Below are positions 1 to 16,900 of a DNA stretch of 64,000 bases, piece after piece (the first letter of the stretch is position 1; every line of letters starts with the position of its first letter). The translations under genes and the position numbers were made by a program. The notes under the pieces are model-generated. The model made no database searches. It was given only the letters and a program-made list of their open reading frames with translations, and had not been told where the DNA came from. This stretch comes from Diacronema lutheri (taxonomy: Eukaryota; Haptophyta; Pavlovophyceae; Pavlovales; Pavlovaceae): positions 1,426,001 to 1,490,000 of the forward strand of contig JAGTXO010000003.1 in NCBI GenBank assembly GCA_019448385.1. The letters are read 5' to 3'.

Positions 1-968
1 GTCGCTTCGGCAAGTGCGTCGGCTGCGCCTCGCTGTGCGCGTTTGGCGGCGCGCCCGTCCACGCGCAAAAGGCTGCGCTGCTCCGGCTCCGGCCGGACAT
101 GGTCGTCGCGACGCCCGGCCGTCTCGTCGACCTGCTCGGCCAGGGCGCGCTCGAGCTGGGCAGCTGCGGCATCGTGACGCTCGACGAGGCCGACCGGATG
201 CTCGACATGGGCTTTGAGCCGCAGATCTCGCAGATCTTCGCGAAGTTGCCGCCCGCCGCTGCCGTCGGCGCGCAGAGCAGCCGGCAGACGTTGTGCTTCA
301 CGGCCACGTGGCCCAAGGCTGTGCGCAAGCTCGCGGCATCCTACCTGCGCGCGGACGCGACAATAACGCTCTTCATCGGCGGTGGCGCCGACGCCGAGCT
401 CGAGGCGAACCGCGCGGTCTCGCAGCTGTTCGTGCACGCGACGGACGACGAGAAGGACCGAAAGCTCTTCGACTTTTTGTGCGCGCTGCCCGACGGCTCG
501 CGCGTCGTCGTCTTTGCGAACACGAAGCGGCGCGTCGAGTCGCTCTCCAAGCGCTTCTGGGACGAGGGCTTCGGCACGTGCGCGATCCACGGCGACAAGA
601 AGCAGAACGAGCGCGACGCGGCGCTCGCCTCCTTCGTCGCCAACCGCAGCCCGCTCATGTTTGCGACCGACGTGGCCGCGCGCGGGCTGGACATCAAGGG
701 CGTCACGCACGTGGTCAACTTTGACATGGCCAAGGACGTCGAGTCGTACGTGCACAGGATAGGCAGGACGGGGCGCGCGGGTGAGCTCGGTGCGTCCGTC
801 ACCTTTTGGAACCCGGACTACGACAAGGAGTGCGCGCCGGCGCTCGTCAAGATCGCGCGCGACGCGGGCCAGCCGGTGCCCGACTGGCTGGCCAAGTTTG
901 AGCGCGCGCGCGCGGGCAAGCAGTGGAAAGTTGAGGACGCGGCGCTCGCGCCCGCGCCGCGCGAGTAG
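1..968 (+). CDS. DEAD-box RNA helicase, C-terminal part (5' end outside window)
   Basis: The reading frame is open from base 3 to the TAG at 966-968, so only the C-terminal two thirds are seen. Visible helicase motifs in order: ATPGRL (Ib), LDEAD (II), TAT in place of the usual SAT (III), a VVVFANT stretch (IV), ATDVAARGLDI (V) and HRIGRTGR (VI). The FTATWPKAVRKLA context and the short end with GQPVPDWLAKF resemble the Dbp2/Dbp3/DDX5 branch, which unwinds RNA in ribosome assembly or mRNP remodelling. That subfamily assignment is inference from motif flavour. The protein stops about 30 residues after the helicase core, as in Dbp3. It lies tail to tail with the VPS13-like gene, 76 bp apart. No introns are needed in the visible part. 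Confidence 0.93.
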   Translation, partial: RFGKCVGCASLCAFGGAPVHAQKAALLRLRPDMVVATPGRLVDLLGQGALELGSCGIVTLDEADRMLDMGFEPQISQIFAKLPPAAAVGAQSSRQTLCFTATWPKAVRKLAASYLRADATITLFIGGGADAELEANRAVSQLFVHATDDEKDRKLFDFLCALPDGSRVVVFANTKRRVESLSKRFWDEGFGTCAIHGDKKQNERDAALASFVANRSPLMFATDVAARGLDIKGVTHVVNFDMAKDVESYVHRIGRTGRAGELGASVTFWNPDYDKECAPALVKIARDAGQPVPDWLAKFERARAGKQWKVEDAALAPAPRE

Positions 969-1044
969 GCAAGCTTGTCCACGGCGTTCACCGGGAGAGG
1001 AAGAGAGGGAGAAAAAGGGAAGCGGCCAGAGAGCGCACCACATG

Positions 1045-7548
<6,504 letters not shown>

Positions 7549-7690
7549 CGCGCCGGCCAGCTCACGCCCGGCGCGATACCACGCAAAGCCCGGCAGCCGT
7601 GCGTAAGAATGCCCCAATGCCCTTGGCTTCGCTCAGGTTTGCGATGGCGGCCTTCATGATGTTGATGGCGAATCTCTCTATGGAAGTGTG
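7549..7690. promoter_or_regulatory. Shared divergent promoter, VPS13-like / RBR ligase
   Basis: The 142 bp between the two start codons must hold both 5' leaders and promoters. It is slightly less GC-rich than the flanks near 7640-7690. No TATA box or known motif was recognised. The call rests on gene orientation only. Confidence 0.5.
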
Positions 7691-9337
7691 ATGGACCAGG
7701 CGCCCCCTCAGGTTTCTCTGCGCGAGATCTCCAAGCTGTCGAGCGCCTACTCGTTCTACTCGGACGCGTACGACGCGGAGGAGCCCCCGCACGTCGGCCG
7801 CGCGCCGTCCGACGCCTGCCTCAGCGCCGAGCAGCTCGCGCTCGAGCAAGACGCGCAAACGGCGCGCGTCGGGGACGTGCTCAGCGTGCCGCGCGCGACG
7901 GCTGCTCTGCTGCTGCGCGCCTTCCGCTGGCGCGCCGACGCGCTGCTCGACGCGTACATGGAAGATCCGGCTGGCGCGTGCGCGCGCGCCGGCGTGTCCA
8001 CGTCGCCGCTCGCGCGCGGGGCGGCCGCGGGACGGCCAAGTGGCGGTGGCGCGGACGCCGCCGGCTTGCGCGCCGGCGCCGACGCGGACGACGCGTCGGC
8101 CACGCCGCTGGGCGGGCCGTTCGAGTGCGCGGTCTGCCTCGGCACGACCGCGCCGTCGGGCGGCTACGCGCCGCGCTGCGGCCATTGCTTTTGCTCGGCG
8201 TGCTGGCGCGCGCACGCGTCGGCGCGCGTTGGCGAGGGTCGCGCAGAGGTGCGCTGCATGCGGCCGGGCTGCGCGCAGGAGCTTGAGGCGCCGGCGGTCG
8301 CGGCGCTGCTCAGCACGCGCGACGCCGCCGCGCTCGAGCGCAACGCCGGCGAGCGGTACGTTCGCGAGCATGCCCACTTGCGCTGGTGTCCGGCGCCCGA
8401 CTGCGGCCGCGCGGTCCGGGTCGGCTCGCTCGGCGCGCGCGACGTGCGATGCGGCCGGTGCGCGCACGCGTTCTGCTTCCGCTGCGCGCGCGACGCGCAT
8501 GCACCGCTCACGTGCGAGCAGGCGGCCGAATGGGCCGACGCGCTGATGCGCGCGCAGCGGGGTGAGTGGTCGGGCGACGAGCACGGCGCGGTCGGGACAG
8601 CGGAATGGTTGCGCGCGCACGCGCGCGCGTGCCCGAGCTGCGCGGCGCCGATCGAGCGCGCGGGCGGGTGCGACCACATTGCGTGCGCACGCTGCGGCCA
8701 CGAGTTCTGCTGGCGCTGCCTTGAGCGGTGGCGCGGCCATTGCGGCTGCGCGCCAGCTGCGCTGCCGCTCGCGCCGCCGCGCATGCGTCCCGGGGCGCGC
8801 GGCGCCGAAGCGCTCGCCTATTGCCTCGCGCAGTCCATCGCGCACGCGCGCGCCGAGGCTGAGGTGGGCGCGCTGCGCGCGGCGGCGCGGCGGCAGACCG
8901 CCACGGCCGTCGTCGTGCGCCACGGCGCTGGCGGCGGGCCGGGCGGCGCCTTGTTTGCAGGAACGGCGGGTGGCGCGCCTGCGCGCGAAACGGACGCCGC
9001 GCCACGCGCGACCGAGCAGCATGACGCGCAGCTGGACGGCGCGGCGGCCGCGCTCATGGAGTGCAGGCGCGCGCTCAAGGCGAGCTGCATGCGCGCCTAC
9101 TTTCACGAGGCCGGCTCGGCGAGCGACCTGTTCGAACACCTGCGCGCACAGCTCGAGGAAACAGTCGCGCGCCTCACGGCCGCGCTCGCGCGCGCCGAGC
9201 CGTCCGAGGCTGGCGCGCTCGTCGCGCAGACCGCGCAGGCGTGCGCGCAGCTGCGGCGGCTTAACGCGGCCATGGCGGACGAGCACCCGCTTGTGTCTGG
9301 CCCTGCCGTCGCCGGAGGCTCTGCCGGTGAGCACTGA
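7691..9337 (+). CDS. RBR-type (Ariadne-like) E3 ubiquitin ligase
   Basis: 548 codons from the ATG at 7691. After an acidic N-terminal region there is a full RING1-IBR-RING2 module. RING1 starts with ECAVCLG and continues CGHCFCSACW. The IBR has LRWCPAPDCGRAV and CGRCAHAFCFRC. RING2 reads CPSCAAPIERAGGCDHIAC, with catalytic Cys327 (in GGCDHI) that takes ubiquitin as a thioester before transfer. The C-terminal helical part (YFHEAGSASDLFEHL) matches the start of an Ariadne domain, which autoinhibits RING2 in ARIH proteins. Such ligases act with UbcH7-type E2s and often with neddylated cullins; this is family knowledge. No intron is needed. Confidence 0.92.
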   Translation: MDQAPPQVSLREISKLSSAYSFYSDAYDAEEPPHVGRAPSDACLSAEQLALEQDAQTARVGDVLSVPRATAALLLRAFRWRADALLDAYMEDPAGACARAGVSTSPLARGAAAGRPSGGGADAAGLRAGADADDASATPLGGPFECAVCLGTTAPSGGYAPRCGHCFCSACWRAHASARVGEGRAEVRCMRPGCAQELEAPAVAALLSTRDAAALERNAGERYVREHAHLRWCPAPDCGRAVRVGSLGARDVRCGRCAHAFCFRCARDAHAPLTCEQAAEWADALMRAQRGEWSGDEHGAVGTAEWLRAHARACPSCAAPIERAGGCDHIACARCGHEFCWRCLERWRGHCGCAPAALPLAPPRMRPGARGAEALAYCLAQSIAHARAEAEVGALRAAARRQTATAVVVRHGAGGGPGGALFAGTAGGAPARETDAAPRATEQHDAQLDGAAAALMECRRALKASCMRAYFHEAGSASDLFEHLRAQLEETVARLTAALARAEPSEAGALVAQTAQACAQLRRLNAAMADEHPLVSGPAVAGGSAGEH

Positions 9338-9434
9338 CCTGAGCATGAGCCACGCTCCGAGTAAGTAGCCGTCGACCACTTTCCGAGAAGTTTCGCCCCC
9401 CCCCCAAGTACTAAGTAAAACGTCCGGCGGCATC

Positions 9435-10994
9435 ATGGGCTGCGCTCCGTCGAAACCCGGGTCGTCCGGCGACCCGAACGACCCGGGCGCGAGCGTGATC
9501 GCGCTAGAGCAGCAGCGCAAGGAGGCTGCGGAGGCTGAGCTTGGGAGGCTCCTGCAGGCCAAGCGTATCAACATGAGCGCGTTCATCTCGAGCGAGCCAC
9601 CGACGGACTCGGACACGCGGCTGCTCCGCGTGATCGGAGCCGCGACCGTGTTTAGCGCGGTCGAGTCTCATTTTGCGTGCGTGCGCCGCACCCTCCGACA
9701 GCGAACGCGTCGCACCCGCCTGACCCGCCGCCGCCGCGCGCGCGCCGCCGCCTCCTACAGCTTCTTCACGGACGCGCCGGACGCAGCCGTGCGACTGAAC
9801 GAGCTCGGCTTCCAAATGTCGGCCGCGTCGATGAACTTTGGGTGCACCGCGCTCTCGCTCATCATCGACCTCTCCGCACAGATCCGTGACGCTGGGCGCG
9901 GTGTGCACAACACGCCGATCAGCGCCGAACAGCTCTCGCGCGTCGACCTGCTCAAGGCGACGTGGGCGAAGATGCTCGGCGCGAACGCCGTGCGCACGTT
10001 TGTGCACCCGCGGCTGGGCGTGGTGCCAATTGTGCAGCCGCTCCTGCACACTCTCATATATTACCGCGGCACCGGCTTCGGCAACGGGGACGGCGACTCG
10101 CCCGACCCGATCTTCGCCAAAGTCCTCCAGTGCGGTGCGCGCGTTGACGTGCCCAGCTCTCTTGGGCTCTCTGCTATGCATCAGGTCGTCGGCGCAAACG
10201 CGCGCGCGAGCGGTTTGGGCGACAATGCGAGCGACCACGGCGAGCGCGCGCGACAAAATTTGAATCTTGCCAGGGCGCTCGTCGCGCGCGGCGCATCGGT
10301 GCTCGCGCCCTCTCTCCCGTTCGTGCGCGCTCGTTCCCGCGGACTCGACGGCGTCGAGGCGCTCATAGCCGAGGGGCGCGCGCTGAACGCGGTGGAGGCG
10401 TGCGCGTGGCTACGCGAGGCAAAGCCGATCAAGTCGCTCGAGCTGCTCGGCGCCATTCTGGCGGATGCGGCGGCCGCCGAGAGCGCCGCGGCCGGCAGCG
10501 CCGACGCTGCAACGTCGCGCGTTGACGAACTACTCGGCCCCGGTGCTCCAGGCTTCCGCGACCGGTCGACGCATCCGCTCGCGCAGTCGGGCGTGCCGGT
10601 GGCGACGTGGGTGCAGGCCATCTTTAACATGAACTGGGTCCTCTCGCAGCTCTGCGCGCTCGAATCAGCTGTCGAGCGTCGCCGGCTGCTCACGCGGCTT
10701 GCCGTCACGGCGCCGTTTGAACTGCCGCTGATGTGTGTGCTCCCATGGCTGACGCTCAAGGCGCTCGGCCGCATTCCGAAGCGCGACACGTCGGGCACAC
10801 ATCGCGAGGAGGGCTGGGACGGCCCCGTGCCCGTCGCGTGCCTGCCGGACGACGCGCGCGTTGTGTTCATATCGCACCGCTGGCTGCGGCCGGGCCACCC
10901 GGACGACGAAGAGGGCTCCAAGTTTGCGCAGATCGCGGCGGTGATGGGCGAGCTGAGCGAGCAGCTCGGCGGCGGTGAGCGGCCGCTCAAATAG
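9435..10994 (+). CDS. N-myristoylated unknown protein ending in a truncated FISHRW-type domain
   Basis: The protein begins MGCAPSK, a clear N-myristoylation site (Gly2) with Cys3 for palmitoylation, so membrane attachment is expected. An 84-nt intron is inferred at 9677-9760 (GC|GTGCGT ... CTACAG|C): the frame stays open through it, but removal excises an arginine-rich stretch. The middle is helical with ankyrin-like hints (GARVDVPSSLGLSAMHQVV), not a secure match. Near the end comes VVFISHRWLRPGHPDDEEG, which resembles the opening of a TIR-like domain seen in algal and protist proteins. Such a domain should run about 100 residues further, but the frame stops at 10992-10994, just after a strong donor-like GTGAGC at 10975. 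A 3' exon may be missing. Function unknown. Confidence 0.7.
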   Translation: MGCAPSKPGSSGDPNDPGASVIALEQQRKEAAEAELGRLLQAKRINMSAFISSEPPTDSDTRLLRVIGAATVFSAVESHFACVRRTLRQRTRRTRLTRRRRARAAASYSFFTDAPDAAVRLNELGFQMSAASMNFGCTALSLIIDLSAQIRDAGRGVHNTPISAEQLSRVDLLKATWAKMLGANAVRTFVHPRLGVVPIVQPLLHTLIYYRGTGFGNGDGDSPDPIFAKVLQCGARVDVPSSLGLSAMHQVVGANARASGLGDNASDHGERARQNLNLARALVARGASVLAPSLPFVRARSRGLDGVEALIAEGRALNAVEACAWLREAKPIKSLELLGAILADAAAAESAAAGSADAATSRVDELLGPGAPGFRDRSTHPLAQSGVPVATWVQAIFNMNWVLSQLCALESAVERRRLLTRLAVTAPFELPLMCVLPWLTLKALGRIPKRDTSGTHREEGWDGPVPVACLPDDARVVFISHRWLRPGHPDDEEGSKFAQIAAVMGELSEQLGGGERPLK

Positions 10995-13900
10995 TCAATT
11001 TGCGCCTGCAGCTTGGCTGCCTGCTTTTTGAGTGCGTCGTTTTCATCGGTGAGCCGGTGCAACCTGGCGAAGGCGCCGTCGTCGTCGTCGTCGTCGCCGT
11101 CGGCGCCGCCGACGGCGGGCGCGATGGTGCGGTCGAGACGTTCGTTCTCACGTTGCAGCGCGTGCGCGCGGCGCTGCTCGCCGTCCAAGCTCGCCGCGAG
11201 CGCCTCCCTCTGCGCGAGCACGGCATTCAGCTTCTCGCTCAAATCCATCATCTTTTCGTAGTAATCTTTCTCGTGCGAATGCGCCTCCTCGAGTTCGGCC
11301 TGCAGTGTTTCAATGTCGCCGTGCAGCACGTACCGCTCCTCCTCCGCCTCGTCCAGCTCGCGCTGCAGCCGCGCCACCTCGGCAGCCACCTCGCCGTGCG
11401 TGCCGTGCGCGCCGCCGGCGCCGAAGCCGCCGCCGCCACCGCCCGCCGCCGCATCGGCTCCGCCGTCCGCGTCGTCGGGCGACTCGTCCGCCATCGCGGC
11501 ACGCGCGCGCCGCTCGGCCTCGGCGGCCACTGCGGCCTCGGCAGCCTCCTCGTGCAGCCGTTGTCGCTGCTGCAGTGAGAAGACCTGCTCACTGAGCTCG
11601 AGGTTGTGCTGCGCGAGCCTCGCCCTCTCCTCCTCCCCGGAGAAGGCGGCCTCCTCCGCGGCGAGCGCCGCCTCCTTGAGCGAGAGCCGCTCGGCCTTGA
11701 GCTCGTGCACCTCCTTCTCGAGCGCGCGCTGCACCGACGCCTTCTCCTTCGTCAGCGCGCCTATCCGCTCCTCGGCGAGGGCGAGCGCCCCGGCGCGCGC
11801 GCGAACTTCGGCCTCGAGCAGGCGCGCGCGCTCGACGGGCTTGACGCCGACAAACATCTCACGCGCGTCGGGCATCGTCACGCCGATCTGGCGCGCAAGG
11901 TGCATGAAGAGCGGGTTTTCCGCGCTCTCGCCGCCTTGAGCGCCGGACCCGCCGGACCCGCCGGCTGCCTTGGCCGCTGTAGGCTCAGCAGCTGCTTCGT
12001 CGGGCGGCACGGCGGCCGCCGCAGAGCCGGCGCGCGCGAGCGCGCCGACCGCGCCGCCGCCCGCGCGCGGGCGCGTCGCGCGAGCGGCAGCCGAGCGCGC
12101 GCGCGCTGCACGCGCGCGCGCCGCCGCTTGAATCTTGACCGCCATCGGATCCGCGGCGAGCGCGGCGGCGCGCGCCGCCACGGAACTCGCGTTGCCGCCA
12201 CCTGCGCCCACACCGCTCGCCGCGGACGCCGCGGCGGCGGCGGCGCTCGCCGCTGCGGCGGCCGCGCTGACAACACGCTCAACGCCGGCCGAGTCAAGCG
12301 TTACACCCATCACACCAGCCACCGCTTCGATGGCGGCGCGTGAGAGCTCGGCTTGCGCGCGCGGCGCGCCGAGCGCCGCGGCGATGGCGGCCGGGTCAGA
12401 CTCGTCGCCGAGGCCTGCCGAGGCGAGCACGCGCAGCGCGGCGACGATCGTCGCGGCGTCGACAGCGTCGCGCGGCGCGCCGACCGGCAGCGCCGCGCCC
12501 TCGCCGTCGATCGCGGCGGCGGCGGCGGCGAGCGCCGCGCGAGCGGCGGCGGCGGCGACTGCGTGCGCGGCCGCGGGTGCCGGCGCGGACGCGTGCACCG
12601 CGTCCACCGTCTGCTCGGCGAGCGCAGCGGCCGATGCGATATCGCGCACGGCGGCGTCGTCGAGCTGCGCGCCCGTGGCGAGGCGAACGGCCTGCGCGAC
12701 CGCCGTCGCCGCGGCGGCCGACGCGGTGGCGCCTCCAAGGCCGGCGGCGACGGCGGCGCGCGCCGCAGCCTGCACCTCTGCGAGCTGATTGGGTGTGAGC
12801 GTCGGCCCGCCGCCCGCCTCCGCCGCGCGCGCCCCCGCAAGCGCCGCCGTGCTCGCCGCCATCGCCGCGCGCCGGCGCGCGTGCGCCTGGATGCGCACGG
12901 CGGCGGGCGTGGCCGACTCGGCGGCAGACGCGGCGAGCGCGGCGGCCGCTTCGACGGTGGCGAGCTGCGCGGCGCTGAGCGGCGGCGCGCCCGCCGCGCT
13001 CGCGACCGCGTCCGCCGCCGCGCGTGCCGCCGCATGCCGCGCGCTCGGCTCGTCGCCACCCGCCGCGAGCGCCGCGGCGTGCGCGCGCTCCGCCGTGTCC
13101 GCCGCGCGCGCGCGCTGCGCGCTGCTCAGCGCGACGCCAGCGGCGCCCGCCGCGGCGCTGACCGCGGCGAGCGCGGCCGCGGCGACCGCCGGCGCCGCTG
13201 GCGCCGTCCCCTCCGCCTGCTCGGCCGCCGCGACGCCGATCGTGCAGAGGAGCGCGAGCTGTGCGCGCGCGTCGGCGGCGAGCGGCGTGCGCGCCTCGGC
13301 CTCGAGCGCGGCGAGGATGGCCGCCTCATCCGCCGCGGCGTCCGCGTCGCGGTAGCCGCCCGCGGGCTGCGCGGCGAGCGCGCGTGCCGCCGCCGTCACC
13401 GCGCGCGACCGCGCGCCCTCATCGAGCGACGCGCCGACAGCGGCAATGATGGTGGCTGCACGCGCCGCGCGCCGTGCGCCTGCGCCACCGCCGCCGAGCG
13501 CGCTCGCGGCGGCGGCGTCGGCGGCAGCGCCGCCGACGGCGGCGGCGGCGGCGATGCGTGCCCGCCCAGCCGCGTCCAGCACGCCGAGCCCCGCGAGCTC
13601 GAGCGCGGCCGCGGCGGCGTCGGCCGCCGCGGCGCACTGCGACGGCGCGTCGCTACCGCTCGCCGCCGCGGCGAGCAGCGCCGTCTCGGCAAGCGCCGCG
13701 ACGTGCTCGAGCTGCGCGTCATTCAGCCGGCCGCCGCACGCCTCCGCTGCAGCGCGCGCCGCCGCACGCGCCGCGACCGCCGCGCGGCGGCGCGCGCCCG
13801 CGCCGCTTGCACCGGCCGCTCCGGCGCCCGCCGCGCGCGCGCGCGCGCCCTCCACCGCGCGCACCGCGTCGAGCACCGCGGCGTCGTCGGCAGGTGTGCT

Positions 13901-16900
13901 CGCCGCGCGCCCGCGCTCGACCGCAGCGGCGCGCGCCGCCGCGCGCGCCGCCGCTGCGCCGCGCGATTGCCCATCGCCGCCCGCCGCGACCACCTCGACG
14001 ACCGCACGCTCGGCCGCGCGCGCGACGCGCTCGGCCGAGGCGGCGTCGAGCGGCGGCGCGCCGCCCGCCGCGCACGCCGCGTGCGCGGCGGCGGCGGCGA
14101 CCGCCGCGCCGTGCGCGTCGAGCGGCGCGCGCGCCGTGTCGGACTCGGCCGACGCGGCGATCGCCGCATCCACCGCGCCCGCGACGCGCGCGCGCAGCTC
14201 GGGCGTCGGCGCGGCGGTGCCGGCGGGCGCGCGCTCGGCGATCGCCGCGAGCGCGGCGGAGATGGCGGCCGCGCGCGCGGCCTGCGCCGACGCGCCACCC
14301 GCGCCGCCCGCGCTCGCGACGGCGGCAGCCGCTGCGCGCGAGACCGCCGCGCGCGCCGAGTCGCCCAGCTCGACGCCCATCGCCGCGAGCGCCGCGCCCG
14401 CCGCCGCGCGCGCGACGACCGAGTCGCGCCGCGCGGCCGCGTCACGCGCGTCGCGCGCGGCGGCGCCGCGCTGCGCGGGCGGCGCGGCGGTGGGCGCGGC
14501 GTGGATGTCGGGCAGCGCAGCGGCGGCGGCGTCGAGCACGTCCGCCGCCGCCGCGCGCTCCGTTGCCGAGAGCTGCACGCCACTCGTGCGCGCGAGCGCG
14601 TCCGACGCCGCTTCGAGCGCGGCGTGCACGGCTTGCTCCGCGCTCGCGCCCGCGTCGGCCGCGCGCGCAAGCGCGTCGGACGCAGCAACGGCCATCGCTT
14701 GCTCGGCGTCGGGCAGGACGCTCGCGCGGCTCGCGACGGCGGCGGTGAGCGCACGCACCGCCGCGAGCGCGAGGGCCACCGCCGGCTCTTCCTCCTCCTC
14801 CTCCTCCTCGTGAACGGCCTCGAGCCGCGCGCCGACGCCGCCGGCGCCGGGCGCGAGCGCGCTGAACGCCACCTCCGCGTCCGCGTCCGCGCGCGCCTCG
14901 GTGTCGCCCGCGACGGCGAGGAGCTGCGCCTCGAGCGTGGCCACGTGCGCGGAGCTCTCGACGAGCTGCCGGCGCAGGTCGTCGATCACCCGCTCCTTGC
15001 TCGCGGCCTCGAGCGCGTGCAGCTCGGCGTCTGCGCCCACGCCGCCGTCGGCGCCGCCGCCGACAGCACCGCCGCCGCCAGCGCGCAGCAGCTCGGCGAC
15101 GCGCGCGCTCGCCTCCTCGAGCTCGAGCGAGCGCAGCGCGAGCAGCTCGTCGCGCTCGCCGATCGTCTCGCGCAGCGCCTCCGCGTCCGCGCGCAACCGC
15201 GCCTCGAGTTCTGACCACGCCGCGCGCTCCGACGCGCCGAGCGGCGCGTCGGCGTTCGCCGGCGGCGCGTCCGGCGGCGCGTTGTCGCCGTCGACGGTGG
15301 CGGCCGCGCCAGCGCCATCGGCGGCGGCGGCGGCAAGCGCGCGCGCCTGCGCCTGCCACTGCTCCGCCTCGGCGCGCAGCGCGGCGATCGTCTCGAGCAA
15401 CGCGGCGTTCTCGTCGGCCGTCGGCGCGTCCGCGACGTCGTCGGGCTCGTCGGGCTCGGCGGCGGCGGCGGCGGCGGCCGTGACGGCGGCTAGCGCCTCG
15501 CGCTCGAGCTCGAGCTCGCGCCCGAGCTCGGCAAGCTGCGCCTTCGACCCGTCGAGCTCCGCCTGCAGCAGCTGCACCGCCTCCTTGAGCGTCTGATTCT
15601 CGTCAAAGAGCGTCCGGCGCACTTCCTCAGCCTCGCGCCGGAGCTCTACGACCTGCGCCTCCTTCGCGGCGAGCGTGCGCTCCTTGGCCTTGTCGCGCGC
15701 GCTCAGCCGCTTCGCCGCGCGCGTCACGACGCCCTGCAGCACGTGCACCATCGCTGGCAGCGTCTTGGCAAGGTCGGAACGCGTCGCCACCTCCTTTAAA
15801 ATCTTCCCCTCCTTCTGCAGCACGCCGACGCGCTTCGCCATGCCGTCGCGCTGCGCCGGATCGACGGCGCCACCGCCGCCGTCGCCCGCCGCGCCGAGCC
15901 GCTCGTCGAGCTGCGCGAGCCGCGACTCGACCTGTGCGAGCTCGGCGCCGACTGTGAGACCAAGTGACGACGCGAGCGCGCGAATGGACTCGACCGCCGC
16001 CGGGTCCTCCATCGGGTTGGCCGCCTTGGCGCGCTGCTCGGCGGCGTGCTCGGCGAAGAGGTCAAAGTCGCGCAGCAGCCGGCCTACGCTGGCCTCGCGC
16101 ACGCGCCTCTCAAAGCCGCCAAGCGTGTCGCTCGCCTCCTCTGCGGCGTTGGCCTCGTCCGCCGCGGCGCGCACGGCGGCGCGCTGCTGCGCGACGACGG
16201 CCTCAAGTTGCGCCAGGATCGCGCCGACGTCGTCGCGCAGCTTGAGCGCCTTGCCCGACTCGTCCTTGAAGTTCTTCAATTTGATCAGAATCTGGTCGAG
16301 CAGCACCTTGCGCTGCGCCTCGTCCATGCCCTCGCCGTCGGCCGCCTCGGCGGAGGCCTGCTCGGCGTGCGCGTACGCATTGATCTCGCCCTGTATGGCG
16401 GTCTTGAGGACGCCGGTGAAGGTGAGCTGCTCGTTCAGCTTGTCCGTCGCGCGGACGAGCTGGTCCGTGAGCCCGTCCACGGCGCTCGCGAACGGCGCCG
16501 AGTCGGTGCGCGCGCCCTGCAAGATGATCCGCACCCAGTCGCGCGTGCCCGAGGTGAGCACCGACTTGCGCTGCGCGTCCTGCGCCTGGAGCAGCGCCTC
16601 CTTCTCGGCGGCCTGCTCCTCGAGGAGCGCGAGGCGCTCGGCCTCGCGCTCCTTGGCGAGGCGCGCCTGCTCCTCGAACTGCGACTTGACGACGAGGTCC
16701 ATCTCGGCGAGCTGCTGCGCGTACCTGCGGGGCGGGCGGGTGGGCGTTTCGAGGAGGAGGAGGAGGGGGGGGGGGGGGGGGGGCGGTTGAGGGTGGGTGT
16801 GCCGTGCAGGGGTGGGCGTGCGGAGCAGGTGACGGTGGCAAAGGGATTGGTGTGCCGGCATGCACGGCGGCAAGCAGCAAGGAAAAGGCGCCACACTGGG

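Noticed and set aside
7549-7617. Upstream start of the VPS13-like frame at 7617
   Set aside because: The first codon there is TTG; the chorein domain starts exactly at the ATG at 7548.
7562-9616. 684-residue open frame on the minus strand
   Set aside because: Antisense to the RBR ligase, arginine/alanine-rich, no domain; a shadow of GC-rich coding sequence.
10181-10990. Extension of the kinesin frame on the minus strand through the 3' part of the myristoylated gene
   Set aside because: Serine/arginine-rich translation typical of an antisense shadow, while the + strand shows a good N-myristoyl start and a recognisable FISHRW motif.
12353-15214. 953-residue open frame on the + strand
   Set aside because: Antisense to the kinesin tail; low-complexity arginine-rich, no motif.
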